Shown: piece by piece, positions 53,658 through 63,439 of the stretch | How positions within the stretch are numbered: the first letter of the stretch is position 1 | How the letters are laid out: each line of letters begins with the position of its first letter | Source: Diphasiastrum complanatum | Taxonomy: Eukaryota > Streptophyta > Lycopodiopsida > Lycopodiales > Lycopodiaceae | Assembly: GCA_029204225.1 (NCBI GenBank) | Contig: CM055110.1 | Location: 21,966,881 to 22,030,880, forward strand | Direction: 5' to 3' | DNA: 64,000 nt | The notes under the pieces: generated by a model | What the model was told of the DNA's origin: nothing | What the model saw: the letters and a program-made list of their open reading frames with translations, nothing else | Database searches by the model: none | Translations under genes and position numbers: made by a program

Positions 53658-53809
53658 TCATGTTTGGTGGCAAAGAACTATTTAACTTGTCATTCATCAT
53701 CGGAGAATCTCTAAGTCATGTTTTGCCGAGAAAGTCAGCAAAGGCAATGATGAAAAATGCTCGGTTTAAAGAAATGAAAAAAGAAATTGCAGAGATTGTT
53801 TTGGGCTAA
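53658..53809 (+). CDS. Exon-like segment after the possible intron
   Basis: Fifty codons, IMFGGKELFNLSFIIGESLS then HVLPRKSAKAMMKNARFKEM, ending KKEIAEIVLG and TAA at 53807-53809. It is basic and helical in its second half, with no recognised domain. It begins exactly at the predicted acceptor and ends in a normal stop, as expected for a last exon. Confidence 0.35.
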
Positions 53810-53952
53810 AAGCATGTTTTGGTGGTACAACATGGACTGTCAAGGACACTACCTTTTTTGGGTACAAATGCACTCAAAAAAATGTTTATTGTTTAACATG
53901 TTAAACTGGGTCTACTAGAGATATGAAGAGACTATGACTATTTGTAACAGAT

Positions 53953-54264
53953 TTGCAGGTGTGTAACACCCTTAGTCAAATTAAGGTGTCCCACTCGGCG
54001 AATGAACTCTTCATGAAGAGATCTTCGCTTGTGATGGTTCTAAATAAAGCTAATGGCACAACGAATCTCCCTCATTCGAGAACTGTAGGTGCGTTGGGTG
54101 TTCATATCAGAAATATTGGTGCAGCCAGTTCTCACCTTAACATTAAGGACGATGAGGAGGTTCTACCCTTGAGTGTCTGTCAAAGACAATTGCCTAGAGG
54201 TAGGGTCAAGGAACTGGTGTATGCCTTTTCGAGCTCAGAAACTCGAGTGTCCCCCATATGCTGA
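53953..54264 (+). CDS. ORF of unknown function
   Basis: 103 codons beginning MQVCNTLSQIKVSHSANELF, preceded by an acceptor-like ttgcag (53953-53958). Contains no recognised motif. It may be another exon of the same locus or chance: the base composition is less AT-rich than its surroundings, which slightly favours coding. Confidence 0.25.
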   Translation: MQVCNTLSQIKVSHSANELFMKRSSLVMVLNKANGTTNLPHSRTVGALGVHIRNIGAASSHLNIKDDEEVLPLSVCQRQLPRGRVKELVYAFSSSETRVSPIC

Positions 54265-55752
54265 TAGAGGATTGGAAGAAAGAGTGTTGTCAGACATCCA
54301 ATACATCTTTTTGACGACACTCAAGTCCTTCATTGTTTTTTTTGGATTTTCATTTTCTTGGTAATGTTGCTCTTTTGCACTGTTGAAACTGATCTTTGAT
54401 ACTCCTGCTCTTTGGTTTTGCATGTACGCACTCCACCTCTTGTTGTTTGGAACTATTTTGTAGTTTTTTACTCAACTGATATTTTGCTCATTTGGACTTT
54501 TGGGACTATTGGTACTTGTAGAAGCTTATAAACAACTATTTATTTTCTATTTGGTACTTATGAAAAACTTGTGTAACATATATTTTTGCCTAAAATTTGG
54601 TACTCTTTATTATTTTCAAATAACTTCTCTTTTTGCTGTTTGGACCTCATGGAACATTTTGTACTTCTGGTGTGCAAAAAGTACTGTTGTTTGTTGTTCA
54701 TTGGTGCTTTTGATAGTTTTGGTAGTTTTTGAACGTTTTCGATATACTAGCAATTAGTTGTTTGGTGTTTTTTGATATTTCAAGGAACTTTTGGGCATTG
54801 AATGTTTGTGTTGGTACTACTGGAACTTATCGTGAAACAATTTTGATAATACAGACTACCAAAATAGGTGTTTTAATACCTCGTGTCTCATTTTCATTCT
54901 AAAATCATCCAAATTGGTCTATTGAGATCTATAGTGTGTACCATTTTTATTTTAAAATCTACAACATTTGGTTCTATTTTTTTTAGAATTCGTCGTATTT
55001 GCAGTTTGCACACATCCTGATTCGGTCTTTTTGGTACTGCGTTGGTGTTGTTAGACCAATTGGTAGTCTTACTCTAGTAGTCAACTACTAATTTCACAAA
55101 TTTTGTACTATTTTGGTAGTATTTTTTGTGTTGGTAAAACTCTTGAATACAAATAATGTTACTACAATAACTTATCGTGTACCAATTTTGATACTCCTGA
55201 CTACCTAGTTAGGTTCTTTTATTGTAAGTGTCTCATCTTTATTTAAAAATATACCAAATAAGTACTATTTAGACTTATCGTGACCATGGTTTACGCATAA
55301 AACTATAAAATTAGGTACTTTATTTTTATATTTATGTGTTCGCACCTCGCATACAATCCTTTGTGGTCTTTCTAGTACTATTTTAGTGTTGTTTACAAAT
55401 TGGTGGTATCCAAGCTTTAGTTACTACCAATCTTACAAGATTTGATCTATTTTTGTAATGTTTGCTTGTTTCTGAAACTTTTGGGTACCAAGACTAGTAC
55501 TAATGGAACCTATTGTGTTAAATTTTTATCCTCCAGACTACCAATTAAGGTACTTTAACTTTCTGCATGTGTGGTACTTTGGTACTATAAGATGCTTTGG
55601 TACTTTGGTACTACCTATATATGATGATTTGGTACTTTCTAGAACTCATGGTACTACTAGTGATTGATACTTTGGTACTACCTATATATGATGCTTTGGT
55701 ACTACCTGCAAGTACTTTCTACTTGTAACACGATAAGACTTTTTGAATGTAG

Positions 55753-55837
55753 ATCAATGGTAATGAGAATCCTCCTCAAGTTCACCTTGAAGATGTTAAC
55801 AATGACTTTAATGCAGAAGGAATCTTGATTTTTCAGA
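55753..55837 (+). repeat. Exon-like module, copy 1
   Basis: After gaatgtag (acceptor-like) the frame reads INGNENPPQVHLEDVNNDF then NAEGI. The same 85-bp block recurs at 56222-56304 and, with a small deletion, at 56846-56920. Its coding sense is conserved between copies. Confidence 0.5.
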
Positions 55838-56221
55838 CTTCCAATTAAGGTACTTTGTCTTTCCTCATGTGTAGTACTTGGTATATAAGATGCTTTGGTA
55901 CTTTAATACTACCTTTATATGATGCTTTCGCACTACCTATTGGTACTTTCTATCTTCCTGGTACTACCTGTGTTTGATGCTTTGGTACTACCTATATATG
56001 ACGGTTTGGTACTACCTGCAAGTACTTTCTTTTTTTCTGGTACTACCCGTGTATGATACTTTGGTACTACCTGTGTATGATTCTTTGGTACTACCTGATG
56101 GTACTTTCTAAAACTCCTGGTACTACCAGTGATGGATATTTTGGTACTACTTGTATATGATGCTTCGGTATTACCTGCAGGTACTTTCTACTTGTAACAC
56201 GATAAGACTTCTTGAGTATAG

Positions 56222-56340
56222 ATCAGTGGTAATGAGAATCCTCCTCAAGTTCACTTTGAAGATGTTAACAATGACTTTAATGCAGAAGGAATCTTTAAGA
56301 ATTCGAGTGAACCAACACTGTATTGAGCTGCACCAGTGTC
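56222..56340 (+). repeat. Exon-like module, copy 2
   Basis: The block recurs with atcagtggtaatgagaatcc and extends further right (NEPTLY-like frame or FRVNQHCIELHQC in the shifted frame). It is 97% similar to copy 1 over the shared 85 bp, by eye. Confidence 0.5.
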
Positions 56341-56827
56341 GGGTGCTAATTTTACATATTTAATATTGTTTTGGTACTATTTCTGTGTTGGTGAAACACT
56401 TTAATATAAAAAATCCGTACTACAAGAACTTATTGTAAACCAATTCTAATCCTATTGACTATCATATTAGGTCTTTTATACTAAGTCTCTACATTTTATT
56501 TTAGTAACAACAAAATAGGTACTATTTAGACTTCTCATGACCACATTTCTCTATATTTCTTTTTGTTCGTAGCTTGCATACAATCCTTTGTGATCTTTTT
56601 GGTACTATTTTAGTGTTGTTTACCAATTGGTGGAATCTAAGCTTTAGGTACTACCAATTTCACAAAATATGTACTATTTTTGTAATGTTTACATGTTCCT
56701 GAGACTTTAGACTACCAAAAATGTACTTTTTACCACTCTGGTACTTTGTTGTTATAAGAAGCTTTTAAATAGCTCTTCAACGTGCTGTGAGGGGGTTTGA
56801 AATCACTTATGTCGTGTAACATGAAAA

Positions 56828-56997
56828 GACTTCTTGAATATAGATCAGTGGTAATGAAAATACTTCTCCACTTTGAAGATGTTAACAATGACTTTAATGC
56901 AGAAGGAATCTTTAAGAAGTTTCGAGTGAACCAACATTGTATTGAGCTGAACCAGTGTGTTTCTCAGTGTATCCTGAAATATAATTATAATTTATGA
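56828..56997 (+). repeat. Exon-like module, copy 3
   Basis: Third copy, with 8-12 bases missing around ctcctcaag, giving FEDVNNDFNAEGIFKKFRVN and QHCIELNQCVSQCIL in one frame to a TGA at 56995-56997. It is the longest open version and includes the sequence that ends copy 2 in a shifted frame. Confidence 0.5.
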
Positions 56998-57034
56998 CGT
57001 GGTTTTAGCAGATTTTGTTAGGGAGAGCGAGAGC

Positions 57035-57037
<3 letters not shown>

Positions 57038-57100
<63 letters not shown>
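57038..57100. repeat. (TA)n(GA)n compound microsatellite
   Basis: About 33 bp of TA repeats (57038-57070) followed by about 30 bp of GA (57071-57100), preceded by imperfect gagagcgag words. Confidence 0.95.
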
Positions 57101-57104
<4 letters not shown>

Positions 57105-57247
57105 GATAGAGTTAAAGATAGTCAACGTTCCTGATTCTAGGAAGGAGTGTAGCCCTTGTTTTTTCCATGTTGAAAGCATGGAAAATGTGAGTTTAGTGAG
57201 TTTATTTAACCTAAGAAAGGTGATCATGACCATCATCACTTTCAAGG

Positions 57248-57440
57248 ATGAGTGTGAATAATTTTTCTAAATCCAACTATCAAACTGTATTGACTACTAT
57301 TTGCCTAGCTAAATTGTATGCCACAATTATTGAAAAACATTTGATTAATTGGATTGAAAAATGTAACATCAAAACCTTTGGTCAAGCTGCTCTTAGGCTA
57401 ACTTATTCTAATATTGACCATACAAATGTCTCCCAACATC
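57248..57440 (+). pseudogene. LINE (non-LTR) reverse transcriptase fragment
   Basis: The frame gives NYQTVLTTICLAKLYATIIE, KHLINWIEKCNIKTFGQAAL and TYSNIDHT. This is the segment around the NYR-(P/T)...L.K.Y...L...L..W.E....GQ.GF motif of plant LINE RTs, immediately before the catalytic FADD region. Only about 65 residues remain, and the FGQAGF site reads FGQAAL. The coding context is lost on both sides. Confidence 0.55.
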
Positions 57441-58400
57441 TCTCACTATGTTTGGGCTTAGGGTTTAGGGATGTGCTAAAAGGCTATTAAGAGCTGAATG
57501 CACTTGATTTTTGAGTTGAGTTATGTGGATACCTCATACAATGTTCAATTTTTACAAAATTTGTTGTTTGGATTAGCAGACATCATGTCCTTAGTTTAGT
57601 GCTACTTCTAATAAATACTTGGAAATTAATTTTTGCAACTAGAGCACTAAATTAGTAGACACCACATTCTCAGTTTAGTGCTGCTTTATAGATACTTGTG
57701 TGTTAATTTTGAGTCTAAATATAATTAGTGTTTGTTATCAATAAGTTCAACATGATGCTCAAAATATGCAAACACAAAACAAGACATTTCAAATGAAAAG
57801 ACTGAATTATATTTTGATAACCTTAGTGAAGAAGTTGATAAAAAAAATTTATTTTAAAAAAAAATTATAGTGAAACTTGATTTTAATCTTAATATAAACA
57901 TTAGTTATTACGTATAAGTGTCTCTAGCATGGAATAAATCTATATAAAACTTGAAGCTACATGATCTCTATAGTAGCTTATGCAAATTTCATGCAATCTT
58001 GCTTCATTTTTCTAGAGTGCTACCACACTTCACTTTTTATATAAATTTTACAAATGCACTACCAAAAGAGATATAACTTCCATAAGATGAAAACAAGAGC
58101 TCCACACTAAATATAAGACCCCTTCTCTCTTAGCTACTACCGTCCACGACAGATTCTTTTAAAAGAAACTAATATGCTATGATAGTATCATTAATCAAAT
58201 AATCAGATATTTAATTGATTTAACGCTGGTAGTATTGTATATCAAATTTACATGACTAGCTTGGAAGGTTCTTTATACACACACAAAATCTATGTGAATT
58301 GGTCAATCTTCCATGCACTCATCATCAATGTAAAGATTTTTGCGAGTTTGACGTCGCTTTTTTGGTTTGTTCGCAACCTCACGAACACAAAGTTTTGTGC
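57441..58400. other. AT-rich stretch without recognisable gene
   Basis: About 960 bp. Short ORFs only and no repeat family recognised. Two related phrases ('gacatcatgtcc.tagtttagtgct' and 'gacaccacattctcagtttagtgctgc', near 57580 and 57660) suggest a diverged 80-bp local duplication. Confidence 0.5.
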
Positions 58401-58408
58401 AACTTGCT

Positions 58409-58630
58409 CTATATACACATACAACTGATCACTTTCTTGGAGGTAAAATTCACATAAAACATATCATATCTGCTCTCAATGTGTCTTAAAAGTTCAGCGT
58501 CCATGTCCATGACCACTACGTGTCGTCTGTCGTTTGGAAGCCATGCACTCACTAATAGTGGCTCACAATCCATGAATGGGTTAAACACTACCCCGTGACT
58601 CTTACAAAGATACTCAATTGCAAAATGCAT
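58409..58630 (-). pseudogene. ORF resembling a methyltransferase-like segment
   Basis: 73 codons on the minus strand: MHFAIEYLCKSHGVVFNPFM, DCEPLLVSAWLPND, RRHVVVMDMDAELLRHIESR. The spacing NPFMDCEPL, then about 15 residues, then VVVMDMDAELL is reminiscent of the DPFxGSGT and hydrophobic-acidic motifs of DNA-methylase-type Rossmann enzymes, but the glycine loop is absent. The call is weak. It could be a captured fragment, and neighbouring minus-strand ORFs at 59322-59720 may belong to the same gene. Confidence 0.3.
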
Positions 58631-58639
58631 AAAGTTGGG

Positions 58640-59320
58640 GCTCTTCTCCCCCCTGCTCTATTAGGCATTGTTGTCTTGCTAAAAGTAAGCCTCTCTGTGG
58701 CAAGACCATAAGTCAAATGGTGGAACCATAAGGCAAATGGTGGGACCATAAGTCAATGCCATTCCTAAACAATGACGTGTCAATGCTATTGCAATGTCCG
58801 ATAGGAGGTTTGCTTGCCATTCCCACTATGGACAAAGTATAGACATCAAGAAAGTTGTGCTGTGACACAACAATTAATTGCAACTAGTGATTGAAAATTA
58901 TTCAAAAAAAAAAGAGTTGCAAACAATTCCATAAGTATATGGCATGTCAAATCTGATGTTGAAACAAATCAAAATGCAATAAAAAAATAAAACAAATACC
59001 TCAAATAAAACCCTTGCCAACATGTAACACATTAGTGGATACCGAAGTGCATCTCTCTTTTTCTTTTCTTTTTCTCTCCTGCCTAAATCGTTTCAATTTC
59101 TTGCAACCCTTCTTTAGTAAGACGTTTTTTAAAATACATGTATTGCACTCCTCTACTCGCCTAACACTTCATAGTTGATCATTTAGGTCTATCTTGACAC
59201 CTATCTCATTCAAAATTGCAAAATACATTTGTTTAAGTTTAACAAGTACGATACTTATCATAATCTACATTGTTTTATATGTTAAAAATGCATGCATTGT
59301 AGTAACACCTTATGAGATTG
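58640..59320. other. Gene-free stretch
   Basis: About 680 bp between two minus-strand ORFs. Contains near-identical 20-bp phrases (gtggcaccataag.caaatgg, 58697-58760) and no other feature. It could be an intron of a minus-strand gene, but no convincing splice pair was found. Confidence 0.4.
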
Positions 59321-59321
59321 C

Positions 59322-59720
59322 TTACTGATTTATTTTGTTCATGGATGCGAGTATATGCATTGCATTCTCCTTTGTTGGGTGGATGAACGAAACTCTTATC
59401 AACACATGCTTGCTAATGTCCTCTGAAAATGTTTCATGGATGGCCTCCATCCAACCTCGTAGTATGTGATTTCCGTCCCAACATATCAACATGCAAGCAT
59501 GCATATCTGACTAGACTGGATCATTCTTCATCTTCACATCGAATTCTATACTCATTCGTTCCCATGTCTCATCCCATAGCAACTTCACATAGTCCTTAAC
59601 CAAAATCACCCCTCCAATGGTACAAAGTGAAAGTATAAAATCTCCCTTCTCCATGACATACCTCTCATCTCTGAAGGCATGCTTTAATTTCAAATGTTGG
59701 TTTTCCACATTCTTAATCAC
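59322..59720 (-). pseudogene. ORF of unknown function, one in-frame stop
   Basis: The minus-strand frame is open for 131 codons with a single stop (59511-59513): KLKHAFRDERYVMEKGDFIL, TIGGVILVKDYVKLLWDETW, then after the stop MHACMLICWDGNHILRGWME, AIHETFSEDISKHVLIRVSF, IHPTKENAMHILASMNKINQ. It has an ordinary globular composition and no retroelement motif. The family is not recognised. Confidence 0.35.
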
Positions 59721-59739
59721 AGAATTTGAGCAATTCTAC

Positions 59740-60470
59740 ATAAAGGAATGAGTGGTGGTGGTGTAGATCTTATCAATCTTAAATTACTCGTGGTAACTAA
59801 TAGCATATCCACATGGAAATAAGCACAATTCCATCAAAAAATACTCTCCAATGAATTTGCAATCTAAATGAACAGATGTGCCTAATTTGTGATTCTTCAA
59901 CTTGAATAATAAAGTGTTAATGGCAAAAAAAAATATCTACTGCAATGTGAAAAAATTTCTTGTTCTAGATTGAGATTTAAATGCAGTGAAAAAATTTCTT
60001 GTTCTAGATTGAGATTTAAATTAGCTAGTCATTGCCAAAGAGACTGGTCAACTTTTGGGTATGGGTACAAACATGTATGTATCTTCACCTATGCTAGTTT
60101 AGATTATGTGTCAAACAATGATACATAAAAGTCCAAGTTAAATAATCTACTACATATTGCTTATTCTTAGTACTTTGGACAACCACCACCTCTTTACTTA
60201 GATGACCATGTAGAAAATGATCTAAAATATTTTCAAGTGGAAATGGCTAGTACAAAAATTTATAATCCTCAATCTAGGCTATCATGCTAAAACAAATTTT
60301 TAGTAATGAAGCGTAGGCGTTCTTAATTCAGTAACAATTGAATAATACCATTTCTATTCTCTTGCCAAAAGAATAATACTATTTTACTAAAATTGTAATC
60401 TTTGATAAAGCAATTACAGATTTGTCAGCCTACTGATCAATCTATCAGCTCATTCAGCTAGCAAACAAAT
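59740..60470. other. Gene-free stretch with a 41-bp tandem duplication
   Basis: About 730 bp with no ORF of note. At about 59940-60020 a 40-bp unit (tgaaaaaatttcttgttctagattgagatttaaa plus joint) is repeated in tandem almost exactly. The right edge merges into the palindrome array. Confidence 0.5.
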
Positions 60471-60960
60471 TTTGCAATGCGTGCTGTAAAATGTTTTTTG
60501 CAATCGTATATTGCAAAAAAAAATTTGCCAGCCAGCGAACTGGCAAAAATGTTTTGCTTGATTTTCTAGCAAAAAATTTTTGCCAGCCCGCCAGCCGGCC
60601 AACGGGCTCTGGCAACAAAAATCAGGCCATTAGGGCTGATCGTCGACGATCAGTTCTAATGGACTAATCGATCTGCCTGGCCAGCGGACTGGCAAGAAAA
60701 ATTTGGCAGCCGACTGGCAGAAAAAATCAGCCCATTAGGGCTGATAGATCTGCCAGCCCGCTGGCCAGCCAGCGGACTAGCAAAACTTTTTTGTCAGCTT
60801 CTTTTACAAAAAAATTTTACCAGCTCGTTGGTTGGCAAAAAACATCACTTTTCATGTAAATTCTTTTTTCAGCCCGATTGCTGGCAAAAAAAATCAACCC
60901 ATTAGAGCTAATCATAGACGATCAACCCCAATGGGTTAGGGTTGATCGTTCTGCTTGAAA
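60471..60960. repeat. Palindrome array (CCAGCC and CCCATTAGGGCTGATCG units)
   Basis: About 490 bp of overlapping imperfect palindromes. One type is built on ttgccagcc...ggctggcaa (60525-60546 and 60580-60615, further copies to 60785). The other is built on cccattagggctgatcg, the best copy at 60627-60662 with a perfect 18-bp core (60636-60653) and two mismatches in its outer arms. Decayed copies lie near 60730 and 60898-60935. A/T runs separate the units. No ORF. Confidence 0.7.
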
Positions 60961-61185
60961 TCGGTAATGAGATCTACCTCTTTGATTTTGTGAAGGTTAC
61001 ACTGATTTTTCATGTAAGTAGACTCAAATGCTGCTTTCATGATATGGACAATGTTATGTATGGTTCTATTGAGTTACAGGAGGAAGATTACCTGGATCAT
61101 GGACAAGATTTAAAAAAGTTATCTGATTTCTTAAATACGTGATAGCATGGAAGGGATGTCTCTAGAAGACATGATCTACGAATCA
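60950..61185 (+). pseudogene. Chromovirus integrase C-terminus and chromodomain fragment
   Basis: The frame gives LEIGNEIYLFDFVKVTLIFH then VSRLKCCFHDMDNVM, matching the (I/V)FHVSRLK signature at the end of gypsy chromovirus integrase. It continues with ELQEEDYLDHGQDLKKLSDF and, in the next frame at 61150, MEGMSLEDMIYESLNF, which fits the WKGMS...ATWE core of a chromodomain (here MIYE for ATWE). Chromodomains guide integration to marked chromatin. The frame shifts near 61140. Confidence 0.65.
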
Positions 61186-61640
61186 CTAAATTTTTGTCCC
61201 ATTAGGCTGTCTCAAATATCTGCTAGAAAGAAGTAGGCAAAATTTAGATTTAGCTGATCCATTTGGCTGGCTCAGTTCGTTGATAGGAAACCACAAAACG
61301 TTCAGATTCAGTGAATATTTGCTTGCTGCCAAAATTCACTGTTAGAAAGTTGAATTTCTTGATGGCTGCTCCTAGGTCACTGGAGTTCTAGAAATGATGG
61401 CTGAAATAGGGGCAAATTTAGGCCCTTCCTCAATTGCTAATACCCATACTTAGAATCCAATTTTGTAGGGAGTACATTTGCTGCCTTCGATTGCTTCTAG
61501 AAGTCCGAATTTTTGGAAATTTGCATTGATTTTTGTCTGAAATACTCAGTAGTGGAAATCGCTGGTCAGCTACCCTCCAATCGCTGAAATTTCAAACAGA
61601 TTTTGTGAAACTTTGTTGAGATTTCTCAACTGCCTCAATC
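61186..61640. other. Gene-free stretch after the chromodomain
   Basis: About 450 bp, probably the 3' noncoding or LTR remains of the chromovirus. It has no ORF, and no second copy exists in the window to define an LTR. Confidence 0.35.
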
Positions 61641-62290
61641 AAATTACAATTTTAGACAGATTTTGCCTCAGTTTGCTGCAAAATATTTCGCCATCCGGTT
61701 TTTTGTTGTCTTCTTTGCTCGCCACTTTTCCAGTGAGCTAGGCCGAGTCCAGGATCTGTTCAGAGAGTTTTGCGAGTTGTTAGAACTTGCCAACGGTACA
61801 TTTACTCGCCCTGTCACCTATTACTCGCCAGACAGCTTTTTGACACTTTTTTCAAGCCAAAATTACTCGCCATCGGAGCAGAGTGATTAGTAACCTCAGA
61901 GCTATCATTTTGGTGATCGACGAGTTATCAGGCTATTACTCGCCAGTTCAAATTTCTCGCTCATTTTCATATTCCCACCATTTTTTCATTTACTCGCCTA
62001 TTACTCGCCATCAGAGTTTTTTTTTATTTTTGTTCACTATCTTTACTCACCATCAGAGCAGAGGCCTGTACAATACCGATCTATTATCTGAGAGACCAGC
62101 GAGTTATAATTTTATTACTCGTCTACTATATTACTTGCCATCTTCTCCAATTTACTCGCCATTTTCACATACTGTTCTGATCATCAATCAAGGGAGGCAG
62201 ACAACTCGGCGAGTTATGATCTTATTACTCGCAATTTACTCACCTACAGTATAATTCGCCTGTTACTCGCCAATAGAGAAAATTAATAGT
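61641..62290. repeat. ACTCGCC-rich block
   Basis: At least twelve copies of ttactcgcc or one-base variants lie in 650 bp, plus the reverse complement (gcgagt). Near 61920, 62098 and 62209 they form short inverted pairs (gcgagttat...attactcgc). It precedes a gypsy gag and probably is part of its LTR or leader. The word gctcgcc is also the terminal and subterminal motif of the Mutator-like insertion at 41800-43555. No ORF beyond short ones. Confidence 0.6.
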
Positions 62291-62593
62291 TTTTTTGAAC
62301 ATTTGACATTCAGAACTCATCTGTAGTTTTCTATCATTTTTATTTTTCTCGATTGCCTTTTGGATTTGCATTTACATCACTTCGCATCTATCCTACTTTT
62401 ATTTAAATCTCGATCTGATCTTGAACTAAGTTCATTATTGCATCGATTTGATCCTTGATCAGATCCATCATTTGATCACCCAAACACATAAAAGATCTAC
62501 AAAACTATTACTTGAGAAAAAAGAATTAGAAAAAGATAAAAAACAGCCGAAAAACGAAAATATCAAAAGGAGTTCCAACATCCATTCCTGTAT

Positions 62594-63194
62594 ATGCATC
62601 TGAGATCCGGTAGGAGATTATCCACCCTGGATCCCCCTGAATTAGAGAAATTTGTCAACGTACCGATCGAGATATTACCTGAACTCGTTGACGTAGATCC
62701 ACCCCCAATGGACAATCCTAGGCCGTTCGTGTCCCACGCAGTCCGAAATTTCCCCAAGATCGACCTTTCGAGGTTTGACGACAAGGGAGATCCGTGACGA
62801 TTTCTACATATCTACACCCAAGCATGTAGAGCCTACGGAGACGATAGCTCGCAAGAGCTATTAAAATATTTCAATCTGTACCTGACCGACACTACAAAAG
62901 ATTGGTACTTCAATCTTGAGCAGAATGAACGAAATGACTGGAATATCTTACATCCCAATTGAGAGGTTGGCACAACCAGTGAAGGAATCTAGCGAAGGCC
63001 ATCAAGACTCCGTTTTTCTTTTTATGATGAGCCTAGAGTCTATATCCCAGGAACCACTACAAGGTGTTTGTAGTGAGAAAGAAATAGAAGTTCTTCAGGT
63101 GTTCACCCTAGAAGACGGTCGAGAGTACGAGGATGAGGATTTCCTCCGATATATAGATCTTGACCATTTCAAAGTCGCACCAAAATCCAAAAGA
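62594..63194 (+). pseudogene. Gypsy gag (fourth family)
   Basis: The ATG at 62594 opens MHLRSGRRLSTLDPPELEK, a basic start typical of Athila/Tat-type gag. It continues SHAVRNFPKIDLSRFDDKGD to a TGA (62796-62798), then in the same frame RFLHIYTQACRAYGDDSSQE and TDTTKDWYFNLEQ, the gag core. The other frame (62916-63200) is open with an acidic end (EDGREYEDEDFLRYID). It is cut at 63194 by the small inverted-repeat element. Confidence 0.6.
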
Positions 63195-63439
63195 CATTAG
63201 AGGAGTTCTAAATCCAAAAAAGACCCTTTGTAAAGATTATTTTTATATTTTTCCTCAATTTTTTCTTACACATGGACCAATCAAAACACTCAAATTTGAA
63301 ATCTACGTAACGTAACTTTTTGAGTCCACATTTTGATTCCACACTAAAAATGACATAACTTTTTAGTGGTAAGTCCAAATTCAACGAAATTTGGTGCATT
63401 GGAAAGCGCTCAACAAGGGCTTTCCAATGATATGTTACA
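63195..63439. mobile_element. Second copy of the 379-bp inverted-repeat element, truncated
   Basis: It begins CATTAGAGGAGTTCTAAATCC and is, reversed, the right two-thirds of 16784-17162. The internal 10-bp stem (cattggaaag...ctttccaatg) is kept. About 135 bp including the other terminal repeat are missing: at 63440 the sequence jumps to copia RT. Similarity to the first copy is about 90% by eye. Confidence 0.65.

Larger units (their letters stand above)
54390..56760. repeat. GGTACT-rich repetitive region
   Basis: More than forty copies of tggtact or ggtactac words are spread over 2.3 kb, densest at 55560-56150 (tttggtactacctatatatgatgc is repeated). Larger units also recur: the block with 'atacaatcctttgtg.tctttt..tactattttagtgttgttta' is at about 55351 and again at 56578, 1227 bp apart. 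There is no long ORF. The structure looks like decayed nested tandem duplication rather than a simple satellite. Confidence 0.7.

Noticed and set aside
54390-56760. GGTACT region as a centromeric-type satellite
   Set aside because: The word spacing is irregular and no fixed monomer length is visible.
61883-62254. 123-codon plus-strand ORF
   Set aside because: Its residues are dictated by the repeated ttactcgcc words (YSP repeats). No conservation evidence.
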